A stretch of DNA of 64,000 bases from JAJZIH01 sp021785265 (lineage in GTDB: Bacteria; Pseudomonadota; Gammaproteobacteria; JAKAQQ01), in the NCBI GenBank assembly GCA_027338645.1, contig DAHWSH010000011.1, positions 191,747-255,746 on the forward strand, in the 5' to 3' direction. Each line of letters begins with the position of its first letter. Position 1 is the stretch's first letter. This document shows positions 41,118 through 49,463 of the stretch, piece by piece. A program made the translations under genes and the position numbers. A model generated the notes under the pieces. The model did not search any database and was not told the origin of the DNA. It saw nothing but the letters and a program-made list of their open reading frames with translations.

Positions 41118-43099
41118 ATCCACTCGAGGCTTTCCTCGCCGCTGCTCTTCTCTGGACCGGTGCCGTGTTGGCGGATGCCGTGGGGCAGCCACGCTGGGCT
41201 CGTGGGCTCCTCTTTCTGGGAATCCTGATGGCTATGGCAGCAACCCTCGCAGCCTTGCCAGGCAACTCGGGAACAGGAGTCGCCTGGACCATGGGCAGAC
41301 TGCCTCTTGATTGGCGAATGGATGCGATGGCGCTCTGGCTCTGTCTACCGGCCTGGCTGCCCGCCGGCTTCGCCGTCTTGCTCGGTCATCGTGTGGGCCG
41401 GAGAGGCTGGTTTTCCGGTTTTGCACTGTGCCTGCTCGGAGCGCTTGGGGTTCTCGGCTTCCAGGATGGGCCGGCGTTCCTGGTGGCTTGGGAAGTGATG
41501 GGTTTTGGGGCTGCGATGATGTTGCTTTCAGAACGCAGTGATACCGCAGGCGGGCGGGCCACCTTCTTCATGCTGGCTCTCCTCGAAAGCGGGGCTGTGG
41601 CCCTGCTCCTCGCCATCCTCATGCTGGGTCCGGGATGGCGATTTTCCGGCTATGGTACGGCTTGGACCGGCTGGGGAGGGGTTGCCGGCTTTCTTCTGGC
41701 ACTCCTTTGGCTTGCGGGTTGCGGCGCAAAACTGGGACTCCTGCCCTACTACGAATGGTATCCGGAGGCCTATGGTGCGGGCTCGGGTGCAAGCGGGGCT
41801 CTGTTCTCGGGGCTCCTTCTCAACGTTGCCTATTTTGTCCTGAGCCGGGCGTTGATCCAGTGGCTCGGAATAACTCCTTGGCTCAGCGACCTTGGAATCG
41901 TGGTTCTGGCCGTGGGCATCCTGACGGCGGTCCTGACGGGCCTTTATGCTTTCCAGCAGGATGACTGGTTGCGTCTGCTGGCCTTCTCTTCGGCTGAAAA
42001 CGCCGGCATCGCGGTCGCGGCTCTCGGGGCAGCCCTCGTCTTCCGTGGGGCAGGACATGACCATCTGGCCGCACTCGCCTGGATCGTGGGTCTGATTCAG
42101 CTTATGGGGCATGCTCTCGCCAAGGGGACCCTCTTCTTCACGGCACAGGCAGTGGCAGAGGACGACAGCGGATCGGGGTCCCTCCGGCCGGGAGGGCTGC
42201 TCCACCGGGCCCCCGGAACGCTCGGTGCGGGCGCGCTTTGTGCCGTGCTCAGTCTCGCCGCGTTGCCCCCAACGGCCGGGTTCGTGAGCGAGTGGTATCT
42301 CTTTCAGTGCCTGTTTCACGACTTCGTCTTGGCCACGGCCGTCACCCGGATTGCCCTTGCCCTGGCAGGTGCAGGACTCGCGCTCACAGCCGCAATTTCG
42401 TTCGCTACCATGGTCAAACTGTTCGGGGTGGGATTGCTTGGCAAACCCCGTGCCGGTACCCGGGAGGCGATTCCGCCTGTATTCCGGATTGCGATCCTGG
42501 TCTGCGGACTTTCTGTTCCCGCATTTGCCGTGAGCCTGGTCGGGTGGTTGCCTTGGCTCGGCCAGATCGCCCACCCGATCTTCGGATTTGCTCCTCGTCT
42601 CGTGCAGGGTTGGCTGCTGGTTCCGCTGAGCCCGGGATTTGCCTTCATCTCCCCCGCCCTTCTGGTCATTGTCTGGCCGCTTCTCGCCCTGGTTCCCCTC
42701 TCCCTGCTTCTGGTGGGCATCCGCCGTTTCAAGATCCGCAGAACCCACCTCTGGTGCGGCGGGGATCCGCTGGCCGCTCAGGCTGGTACCACGACGGCTT
42801 TCGCCTTTTCGAACGCGCTACGTGTCTTTTACAGCTTCGTTTACCGACCTCGAAACGTGGTCCAGCGAACCTTCGGCGAACAACCCTATTTCGTAAAGGA
42901 AATCCGTTTTGACTACAGCCATGCTCCAGTCTTCGGGCCACTCCTGTTCAAGCCGCTCTCCAAGGCCGTTCGTTCCCTGGCCCACCAGCTGCGCTTCCTG
43001 CAGAACGGACGGATCAGTGCCTACCTGGCCTATCTTGGTTTTGTTCTCCTTCTCATTTTTGCTTTTCTGCTGGTTGTGGGCCCGATCGGAATCCGCTAG
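41114..43099 (+). CDS. Hydrogenase-4/Ehr antiporter-like subunit HyfB (NuoL family)
   Basis: 661 residues with about 16 transmembrane helices. The antiporter core includes GCGAKLGLLPYYEWYPEAY (Lys on the broken helix) and QLMGHALAKGTLFFTAQAV (Lys in helix 8), VLSLAALPPTAGFVSEWYLF is the typical HyfB/NuoL loop, and the C-terminal extension beginning THLWCGGDPL is specific to HyfB/HycC. It closes the operon. No terminator with a T-run is visible after it. Confidence 0.88.
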   Translation: MNPLEAFLAAALLWTGAVLADAVGQPRWARGLLFLGILMAMAATLAALPGNSGTGVAWTMGRLPLDWRMDAMALWLCLPAWLPAGFAVLLGHRVGRRGWFSGFALCLLGALGVLGFQDGPAFLVAWEVMGFGAAMMLLSERSDTAGGRATFFMLALLESGAVALLLAILMLGPGWRFSGYGTAWTGWGGVAGFLLALLWLAGCGAKLGLLPYYEWYPEAYGAGSGASGALFSGLLLNVAYFVLSRALIQWLGITPWLSDLGIVVLAVGILTAVLTGLYAFQQDDWLRLLAFSSAENAGIAVAALGAALVFRGAGHDHLAALAWIVGLIQLMGHALAKGTLFFTAQAVAEDDSGSGSLRPGGLLHRAPGTLGAGALCAVLSLAALPPTAGFVSEWYLFQCLFHDFVLATAVTRIALALAGAGLALTAAISFATMVKLFGVGLLGKPRAGTREAIPPVFRIAILVCGLSVPAFAVSLVGWLPWLGQIAHPIFGFAPRLVQGWLLVPLSPGFAFISPALLVIVWPLLALVPLSLLLVGIRRFKIRRTHLWCGGDPLAAQAGTTTAFAFSNALRVFYSFVYRPRNVVQRTFGEQPYFVKEIRFDYSHAPVFGPLLFKPLSKAVRSLAHQLRFLQNGRISAYLAYLGFVLLLIFAFLLVVGPIGIR

Positions 43100-43403
43100 G
43101 GAGTCTCTTCAAACCCACGGTTCACCACAGGCATTGAAACTAATCAGCTCCACGACTCGAGGTGCCGTTTTATCACTTATAGCTTAATGACCAAGCAATG
43201 ATCGAAACCGGCAACCCGTGACCGAGTGCTGCTTGTCGCAGATGTTCGGGATGGATCACAATGCGCTGTGGCCAATTCATGTTAAGAAAGCTCAGCCAGC
43301 GCTTACAGGCCTCCGAAGACTCCTGGCCCAAGGAGTCTGCACGATTTGTCTCCGATTCTGCTCGTGGCATGTACGGTGACTACGGAGTGGGGTCGTGAAA
43401 TGC
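43100..43403. other. 304-base region without an assignable gene
   Basis: Between the Ehr operon and the tRNA gene. It holds one minus-strand reading frame (43370-43173, 65 codons, ending in PVSIIAWSLSYK) that lies directly downstream of the tRNA. I recognise no family in it, it has no ribosome site, and nothing supports expression. An AT-rich stretch at about 43165-43195 is the only compositional change. Confidence 0.5.
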
Positions 43404-43477
43404 TGGGCCCAGCAGGACTCGAACCTGCGACCAATCGATTATGAGTCGACTGCTCTAACCAGCTGAGCTATAGGCCC
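43404..43477 (-). tRNA. tRNA-Ile2 (CAU anticodon, lysidine-modified type)
   Basis: A full cloverleaf reads on the minus strand, beginning GGGCCTATAGCTCAGCTGG with T-loop GGTTCGAGTCC and discriminator A. The anticodon loop is CTCATAA. CAU would normally mean Met, but the acceptor stem has C4-G69 and C5-G68, the pairs by which TilS distinguishes tRNA-Ile2 from tRNA-Met, and the anticodon stem (TCGA/TCGA) resembles E. coli ileX. It should therefore read AUA after lysidine modification. The 3' flank is GCA, so CCA is not encoded and must be added. Confidence 0.88.
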
Positions 43478-43501
43478 ATCGAAGCGGTTGCTCCCGCTAT
43501 T

Positions 43502-44518
43502 CTATGTGGGAGACGGGGTTATGGGTTGGGTAGCCAGCTCCCGTTCGATCAGCTTGGCCAAGGCATCAACCTGCCCCGGCCCGGCGTTAAGTGCCGGCAG
43601 GTAACGGAAAACAGCCCCTCCGGCTTCATGGAACGCCTGGGCATTTTCAACGGTAATTTCCTCGAGCGTTTCGAGGCAGTCGCAGGCGAATCCGGGACAG
43701 ATGACATCCAGGGTCCTGATCCCCGTCCGGGCCAGTTCCACGACGCGATCCAAAGTATAGGGGGAAAGCCATTGTGCAGGCCCGAAGCGTGACTGAAAGG
43801 AAACGCTCCACCGGGTGGGGTCGAGGGCCAGGCGGGCACTCACGGCTTTTGCGGTGGCCAGGCACTGGTGGTAGTAGGGATCTCCATGGGGCACGCTTTT
43901 CTGGGGTAGCCCATGGAATGAGAAAAGCAGAAAATCGGGAGCCCCATCTTTCTGCCAGCCTTGTCGAATGGAATCTGAAACCGCCTCAAGATAGCCGACC
44001 TCGAGGTGATAATCCGTGAGAAAACAAATTTGCGGGATTCTCGTGTTTTGGGTCAGGGATTGGGCGAGTCCGTCGAAAGCGCTCGCAGTGGTGGCGGCAG
44101 AGTATTGCGGATAGAGCGGCAGGATCAGGAGACGTTTGAGGGCGCCCAGCGACCTCAGGGCTTGGCGGATCGATGGGGCGCCATAACGCATACCGAGGGC
44201 AACGGGGATCGGCTGATCCCCGCGGTTTACGGCCAGCCGATCTGCGAGCCTCTCGCGGAGATCTTCGGAATAAACGAGGAGGGGAGATCCACGTTCTGTC
44301 CAGATGCTTCGGTAACGGCGGGCTGAAAGGGGTGCGCGGAAAGGGAGAATCACGCCTTCGAGGAGGATCCGCCAGGGGATCCGGGGCAGATCGATGACCC
44401 GCGGGTCGGTCAGAAACTCCCGAAGATACCGCCGGACTGCGCCCGCCGTCGGGGCATCCGGGGTCCCTAGGTTGAGGAGGAGAACTCCGGTACCGTCGGT
44501 TGTCAGTGGCGTTCCCAC
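43502..44518 (-). CDS. hemH: Ferrochelatase HemH
   Basis: 338 residues from the GTG at 44518, which overlaps the thiolase stop (TAGTG). The N-terminus GVLLLNLGTPDAPTAGAVRRYLREFL is the family signature, LPLYPQYSAATTAS lies near residue 130, LLFSFHGLPQKSV contains the catalytic His, and GFACDCLETLEEI the catalytic Glu region. Inserts ferrous iron into protoporphyrin IX, the last haem step. No haem genes are adjacent; it follows the thiolase gene in one unit. Confidence 0.93.
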   Translation of the reverse strand: MGTPLTTDGTGVLLLNLGTPDAPTAGAVRRYLREFLTDPRVIDLPRIPWRILLEGVILPFRAPLSARRYRSIWTERGSPLLVYSEDLRERLADRLAVNRGDQPIPVALGMRYGAPSIRQALRSLGALKRLLILPLYPQYSAATTASAFDGLAQSLTQNTRIPQICFLTDYHLEVGYLEAVSDSIRQGWQKDGAPDFLLFSFHGLPQKSVPHGDPYYHQCLATAKAVSARLALDPTRWSVSFQSRFGPAQWLSPYTLDRVVELARTGIRTLDVICPGFACDCLETLEEITVENAQAFHEAGGAVFRYLPALNAGPGQVDALAKLIERELATQPITPSPT

Positions 44519-45804
44519 TAGCGTTCGAGGATGAGCGTGACTCCCATGCCGCCGCCGGTACAGATGGAGACGAGCCCCCGGCCCCGGCCCCGGTCGGCCA
44601 GGAGCTTGGCCAGCGTTCCCACGATCCGGGCGCCGGTTGCGCCGAAGGGATGCCCTAGGGCAACACTCCCGCCCTTGATGTTCAGTTTGGCGGGGTCGAT
44701 CGATCCCAAGGCACCAGGCAACCCCAGCTTGTCTCGACAGAAAGAATCCGATTCCCATGCCCGCAAGGCACAGAGGGTCTGGGCAGCGAAGGCTTCATGA
44801 ATCTCGTAGAAGTCGAAGTCGCCCAGCCTGAGCCCCACCCGTGCGAGGAGACGGGGAACCGCGTAGACCGGTGCCATGAGGAGCCCCTCGCCTTTCCTGA
44901 AGAAATCGACCGCCGAGACCTCGGCATCGACCACGTGGGCCCACGGGGAAAGTCCCCGGGAATGCCCCCATTCGTCTGATCCCAGAAGGACGGCCGCGGC
45001 ACCATCGGTGAGCGGGGTGCTGTTGCCCGCCGTGAGCGTCCCGGTCCCGGTCCGATCATAGGCTGGCTTCAAGGCCGCAAGTTTTTCGAGCGAGGTGTCG
45101 GGCCGTACGTTGTTGTCGCGGTCTGCGCCATGGAAAGGTACCACCAGATCCTGGTAAAACCCCTCTTTCCACGCAGCCGCTGCCTTCTCATGGCTCGCGA
45201 GCGCCAGGGTGTCTTGGTCAAGCCGACTGATCTTCCACTGCTTGGCCATGAGTTCGCACGACTCGCCCATGTTGAGTCCGGTCTGGCGTTCCGTGATCCG
45301 GGGTGGGACAGGTTTGAGTTCATGCGGGCGAAAACCCTTCCAAGCCCCGAGCCTTTGGCCCAGCGTGCGCGCCCGGTTCATCTTTGTGAAGCGTCGGCTG
45401 ATGGCATAGGACCAGAGAAGAGGGGTCGCACTGATACTGTCCACTCCGGCAGCGATCCCGCTCTCGATCTGGCCCAAGGCGATCTTGTTCGCGATCGCGA
45501 TGGTGGCCTCGGCGCTCGTTCCACACGCCCGGGCCAGGTCAAAGGCCGGGGTTTCGGGAGCTAGGGCACTGGACAGAACCGCTTCACGCATGAGATTCCA
45601 TTCACGGGGATCGGTCAAGGTCGCTCCAGCCGTACAGTCCCCTAGGCGAACCCCTTGCAGTTCGTAACGGTCGACCAAGGACTTCACGGTTGCAGACAGG
45701 AGATCGAGGTTGCCGAGATCAGCGTAAACCGTATAAGCCCGGGCGAAGGGAACCCGAACGGCACCGAAGATAGCGGCACGCCGAGTAGGTGTTTTTTCGT
45801 TCAT
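44518..45804 (-). CDS. Acetyl-CoA acyltransferase (thiolase, FadI/FadA-like)
   Basis: 428 residues. The nucleophilic Cys lies in ARACGTSAEA (near residue 100), the His in GHPFGATGAR, and the second Cys in SICTGGGMG near the C-terminus; HEAFAAQ is also conserved. The N-terminus RRAAIFGAVRVPFARAYTVYADLGNLDL resembles FadI. It would cleave 3-ketoacyl-CoA or condense acyl-CoAs. The ATG at 45804 has a GGAGG site 8 bases upstream. No FadB/FadJ partner is in the window, but fadD lies 550 bases away. Confidence 0.9.
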   Translation of the reverse strand: MNEKTPTRRAAIFGAVRVPFARAYTVYADLGNLDLLSATVKSLVDRYELQGVRLGDCTAGATLTDPREWNLMREAVLSSALAPETPAFDLARACGTSAEATIAIANKIALGQIESGIAAGVDSISATPLLWSYAISRRFTKMNRARTLGQRLGAWKGFRPHELKPVPPRITERQTGLNMGESCELMAKQWKISRLDQDTLALASHEKAAAAWKEGFYQDLVVPFHGADRDNNVRPDTSLEKLAALKPAYDRTGTGTLTAGNSTPLTDGAAAVLLGSDEWGHSRGLSPWAHVVDAEVSAVDFFRKGEGLLMAPVYAVPRLLARVGLRLGDFDFYEIHEAFAAQTLCALRAWESDSFCRDKLGLPGALGSIDPAKLNIKGGSVALGHPFGATGARIVGTLAKLLADRGRGRGLVSICTGGGMGVTLILER

Positions 45805-45873
45805 GGCTTGATCCTCCGCGTGCGGTTCCGCCGGGACGGGCCCGGGGTAGACCCGTGTGCCCGGACCGCTCGT

Positions 45874-45881
45874 ATTATAAT
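45874..45881. promoter_or_regulatory. ATTATAAT: overlapping divergent -10 elements
   Basis: The octamer contains TATAAT on both strands and lies in the 170-base gap between the divergent thiolase gene (minus) and the 127-residue protein gene (plus). No matching -35 is clear on either side. Confidence 0.4.
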
Positions 45882-45974
45882 GCTCCGATCGATGTCCCTC
45901 CCCACGCCTGTCGGCCGACCGGCCCGAGACGGGGCGTCTCCATCCCATCGACCCTTGGTTTGAAGGAGGTTCCC

Positions 45975-46358
45975 ATGGATTATCAGACAGCCCAGAAACA
46001 GATCCAGGACAGCCAGAAGCTGGCCCAGGACACGCTCGGAAAAGTCCAGGCGTTCTCCCAGAAACTGGCGGGTGCCGCACCCGATGCCAACACCGCCCGC
46101 GACTGGGGCATGGACCTACGCGACCTGACCCTGTCGATCCAGCAGCTCAACCAACAGAGTCTGGCACTACTCGGGCAGATGGGCCAGTACATCCAGACCT
46201 TGGAGGGCGAACTCCAGACCCATCCGACGACCCAGCTCCAGCAGCGCGGCTGGGGGGGTGGAGGTGGCTTCCTGTCCAGCATGACCTCCGGGCTCGGTAT
46301 GGGTGTCGGATTTGCCGCCGCCGAAGACGTGGTCGGAAGCCTGCTCGGCGGGCTCTAA
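45975..46358 (+). CDS. Uncharacterised 127-residue coiled-coil/Gly-rich protein
   Basis: Not a family I recognise. Residues 1-85 are hydrophilic and Gln-rich with heptad-like spacing (AQKQIQDSQKLAQDTLGKVQAF, LTLSIQQLNQQSLALLGQMGQY). Then comes a Trp/Gly run (RGWGGGGGF) and a hydrophobic Gly-rich end (MTSGLGMGVGFAAAEDVVGSLLGGL) like those of small membrane-associated stress proteins. A perfect GAAGGAGG site lies 7 bases before the ATG, so it is surely translated. Its stop overlaps the convergent fadD stop by 4 bases. Confidence 0.75.
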   Translation: MDYQTAQKQIQDSQKLAQDTLGKVQAFSQKLAGAAPDANTARDWGMDLRDLTLSIQQLNQQSLALLGQMGQYIQTLEGELQTHPTTQLQQRGWGGGGGFLSSMTSGLGMGVGFAAAEDVVGSLLGGL

Positions 46359-48055
46359 CCGCGTTTCGCTGCGACATCGGCCTGGAACTGCTCACGCAGG
46401 CTCCGCCTCAGGATCTTGCCGATATTGGACTTGGGTAGTTCCTTCGCGAAGCGGATGTGTTCGAGGTCGTGGGGGCGCTTGTATCCCGTGAAATGGTCGT
46501 GGCAGAACTGCATCACGGCCTCACGGGTCAGTTGCGGCCCGTCCGGCACGATATAGAGAACGACGGTTTCGCCCGACTGTTCGTCCGGCACGCCCACTGC
46601 GGCCACTTCACGGATACCCTCAAGATGGGCGAGTTCGTCCTCGAGCTCGTTCGGATAGACATTGAAACCTGAGACTAGGATGAGGTCCTTTTTGCGGTCG
46701 ACGATGAAGACCAGCCCCTCCGGGTTCACGCGGGCAATGTCCCCCGTCTTGAGCCAGCCGTCGGACGAGAACACGGCGTCGGTCTCCGTAGGCCGATTCC
46801 AGTACTCGCGCATGACTTGGGGTCCCTTAATGCAGAGTTCCCCGGGCTGATCAACCGTCATCTCGCCTCCGGCATCGTCACGGATCGAGATTTCGGTCGA
46901 CGGCACAGGGTAGCCGACTGCCCCGGTATATTCCTCAATGTCGAGCCGGTTGACGCAGACCACAGGCGAAGCCTCGGTCAGGCCATAACCCTCAATGATT
47001 GGGTGTCCCGTCTGCCGTTTCCAGCGTTGGGCCACCGCGCGCTGGATGGCCGCCCCCCCGCCCAAGGTGAAGCGAAGTTTCGAGAAATCGACCGACTCGA
47101 AGCCTGGGGTGCGGAGCAGACCGTTGAAGAGAGTATTCACACCGGTCAGAACCGTGAACCGGTATCGGCCGAGGGTCTTCACGAAACCGCGCAAGTCACG
47201 GGGGTTCGTGATGAGTACGTTGTGCCCTCCGAGGTAGGTGAAGAGAAGAAAGTTGGCCGTGAGCGAAAAGATGTGATAGAGGGGTAGTGCGGCAATCGCG
47301 ACCTCCGTGCCGCGTTGGAGGTCGGCGCCCAACATGGCGCTACATTGCAGGACGTTCGCAACCAGGTTCCGATGGGTGAGCACGGCGGCCTTGGGGAGGC
47401 CGGTTGTGCCTCCCGTGTATTGCAGGAAGGCCGGATCGGTCTCGTCGACGGTTTCGTCTCCGGTACTGCTCCGGCTGCCCTCCCGTAGGCTCCGACCGAG
47501 TGCGAAGGTGTTACGAAGGTGGTAGCGGGGAACGAGATGCTTGACGTATTTCACGATCAGATTGGTGAGCACGCGTCGGTGAACGGGCAAGAAGTCACCG
47601 AGGCGGCTGACGAGGACGGTATGCACCCGCGTGCCGGGCAGAGCCTCCTCAAGCGTGCGCGCAAAGTTTTCCAGCACGATGGCTACCCGCGCACCGGAAT
47701 CTCTGAGCTGTTCAGAAAGTTCCCGGCTTGTGTAGAGCGGGTTGCAATTGACCGCGACGAGCCCGGTCCGGAACAAGGCGTAAAGCGCAATGGGATAGGC
47801 GAGGACATTCGGGAGTACGATGGCGACCCGGTCCCCCTTCTTGAGGTGCAGCCGGGATTTGAGGAAAGCGCCTAGATTGCGGCTGGCTTCATCGACGGCC
47901 TCGAAGGTCAGCGTCTGTCCCAGGTTGGAGAACGCGGGGAGACTCGGGTAGCGCCCGAATGCCTCTTCCGCCAGTGACTTGAGGGTCATGGGGGAGGCCA
48001 AGTCGATCGTGGCCGGGACGTTTGGGGGGTAGTGTGGAAGCCAGATTTTTTCCAT
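46355..48055 (-). CDS. fadD: Long-chain acyl-CoA synthetase FadD
   Basis: 566 residues. The AMP-binding P-loop is YTGGTTGLPKAA, motif YGLTEASP follows, and the FACS signature is DGWLKTGDIARVNPEGLVFIVDRKKDLILVSGFNVYPNELED; the catalytic Lys is in SNIGKILRR near the C-terminus. N-terminus MEKIWLPHYPPNVPATID is typical of FadD. Activates fatty acids to acyl-CoA at the inner membrane. It follows tesA by 38 bases on the same strand; both deal with fatty acyl groups. Confidence 0.95.
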   Translation of the reverse strand: MEKIWLPHYPPNVPATIDLASPMTLKSLAEEAFGRYPSLPAFSNLGQTLTFEAVDEASRNLGAFLKSRLHLKKGDRVAIVLPNVLAYPIALYALFRTGLVAVNCNPLYTSRELSEQLRDSGARVAIVLENFARTLEEALPGTRVHTVLVSRLGDFLPVHRRVLTNLIVKYVKHLVPRYHLRNTFALGRSLREGSRSSTGDETVDETDPAFLQYTGGTTGLPKAAVLTHRNLVANVLQCSAMLGADLQRGTEVAIAALPLYHIFSLTANFLLFTYLGGHNVLITNPRDLRGFVKTLGRYRFTVLTGVNTLFNGLLRTPGFESVDFSKLRFTLGGGAAIQRAVAQRWKRQTGHPIIEGYGLTEASPVVCVNRLDIEEYTGAVGYPVPSTEISIRDDAGGEMTVDQPGELCIKGPQVMREYWNRPTETDAVFSSDGWLKTGDIARVNPEGLVFIVDRKKDLILVSGFNVYPNELEDELAHLEGIREVAAVGVPDEQSGETVVLYIVPDGPQLTREAVMQFCHDHFTGYKRPHDLEHIRFAKELPKSNIGKILRRSLREQFQADVAAKRG

Positions 48056-48093
48056 GTCGTTCCCGTTTGTTTTAGGGAGTGTTCTCCTGAAGC

Positions 48094-48756
48094 TTATCCG
48101 CGATGGCAGGCGCCAGGCAACAGCGGGCGCAGGGCAGGCCAGACGTTGGCCAGAATACGCGGAGAGGCCCGTCCCCGGGGATGGAGGCCGTCCGGCTGCA
48201 TAAGGGCCCGATGGGTGGCTACATGGGCCAGGAGAAAGGGCACGAAGGCCAGATGGTCTTCCCGGGCCAGTGCCGGGTAGAGCGCATCGAAACGGTGGGT
48301 ATAGTAGGGTCCGTAGTTCGGGGGTAACAGGATGCCAACCAGAAGCACACGGACACCGCGTCTGAGAGCGGTGTGGATCATGGCTTCCAGGTTTATCCGC
48401 AGGAGAGTCAGCGAGGAACCGCGCAGGCCATCATTGGCCCCGAGTTCGAGAATCAGGATCCGGGGTTCCAGGCGCCTGAGGAGACCCGGCAGACGAGCAC
48501 GGCCCCCGCTTGAGGTCTCGCCACTGATACTCGCGTTCCGGATCGGACAGACCCAACCGGTCCGGGCCAGTTTCCGGCGCAGAAGGTCGACCCAGGAGTG
48601 CCCGATGGCCACGCCGTAGCCAGCACTCAGGCTATCGCCTAAAATCAGGATACGAGGATGGTGGACTCGCAGGGCGGCATGGCTGTCGGCCGCGAGTGCG
48701 CCCATGATTCCGGTCACGACCAAAACGACCCTGAGACGCTTACTTATGACACGCAT
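48094..48756 (-). CDS. tesA: GDSL-type arylesterase/thioesterase TesA
   Basis: 220 residues with a signal peptide (RLRVVLVVTGIMGALAADSHA). SGNH-family blocks are clear: LGDSLSAGYG (Ser), ELGANDGLRG (Gly and Asn), and DGLHPRG (Asp-His). TesA is a periplasmic thioesterase and lysophospholipase. As in E. coli, it is divergent from ybbA-ybbP; the tesA ATG (48756) and the ybbA ATG (48755) share one CATG. An earlier ATG at 48777 is possible but would extend into ybbA. Confidence 0.88.
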   Translation of the reverse strand: MRVISKRLRVVLVVTGIMGALAADSHAALRVHHPRILILGDSLSAGYGVAIGHSWVDLLRRKLARTGWVCPIRNASISGETSSGGRARLPGLLRRLEPRILILELGANDGLRGSSLTLLRINLEAMIHTALRRGVRVLLVGILLPPNYGPYYTHRFDALYPALAREDHLAFVPFLLAHVATHRALMQPDGLHPRGRASPRILANVWPALRPLLPGACHRG

Positions 48757-49447
48757 GCCAGTCTGTCCCGTTGCCATCGAAGTGCGAAAAATGAGTTATG
48801 GATACCCGACTTCCGGGGGGCCCATCGAGATTTTACGGGAGATTGACCTTTCGATCGAGTGTGGTTCCTCATGGGGGCTACTGGGAATCTCAGGTGCGGG
48901 AAAGACCACGCTTCTGGCTCTCCTGGCGGGACTGGAATTGCCACAGGCGGGCTCCATCCGATTGCTGGGCCATGACTTGGCCACCCTCACGGATGACGGA
49001 CGGGCTGACCTGCGGCTCCAGTCGGTCGGCTTCGTGTTCCAGACCTTCCATCTCCTGGCGAGTCTCACAGCATTTGAAAATGTTGTTTTCCCGCTTCGGC
49101 TACGCCGGCTGCCGGACGCTGTGGAGCGGGCCCGATCGGCGCTCACAGCGGTCGGGCTCGAGCACCGCTTCCACCATCGACCTGCCGCACTCTCCGGCGG
49201 GGAGCAGCAGCGGGTGGCTCTGGCCCGGGCATTCGCCGGAAGTCCCCAGGTTCTTTTCGCCGATGAACCCACAGGCAATCTGGATGCTGGAAACGCCGAA
49301 CGGATCGCGGATCTTCTGTTTACCCTGAACGCCGAACAGGGATCGACGCTCGTACTGGCGACACACGACCGCCGGCTGGTGGAACGCTGCCGGAGCTGCG
49401 CCGTGCTCGATGGAGGCGGCCTCCGGGCTGAAGCGGTCGCCGCCTGA
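48755..49447 (+). CDS. ybbA: ABC transporter ATP-binding protein YbbA
   Basis: 230 residues. Walker A is GISGAGKTTLL, Q-loop region FVFQTFHLL, signature LSGGEQQRVALARAF, Walker B QVLFADEPTGNLD and H-loop THDRRL. The MPxxxIEV N-terminus and position beside tesA and a large FtsX-like permease identify YbbA of the MacB/LolD-like subfamily, thought to work by mechanotransmission rather than classical transport. Starts at 48746 or 48755 are both possible. Confidence 0.9.
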   Translation: MPVCPVAIEVRKMSYGYPTSGGPIEILREIDLSIECGSSWGLLGISGAGKTTLLALLAGLELPQAGSIRLLGHDLATLTDDGRADLRLQSVGFVFQTFHLLASLTAFENVVFPLRLRRLPDAVERARSALTAVGLEHRFHHRPAALSGGEQQRVALARAFAGSPQVLFADEPTGNLDAGNAERIADLLFTLNAEQGSTLVLATHDRRLVERCRSCAVLDGGGLRAEAVAA

Positions 49448-49463
49448 TGGGTGATTCCGTCCG

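Noticed and set aside
41528..42748. Minus-strand open frame of 406 codons
   Set aside because: Antisense to the HyfB-like gene; composition is Arg/Gly/Gln-rich shadow sequence without family features.
43173..43370. 65-codon frame downstream of the tRNA as an integration-site remnant
   Set aside because: No repeat of the tRNA 3' end, no integrase and no recognisable protein family were found.
43404..43477. Elongator tRNA-Met
   Set aside because: CAU anticodon fits, but the C4-G69/C5-G68 pairs and the anticodon stem are those of tRNA-Ile2.
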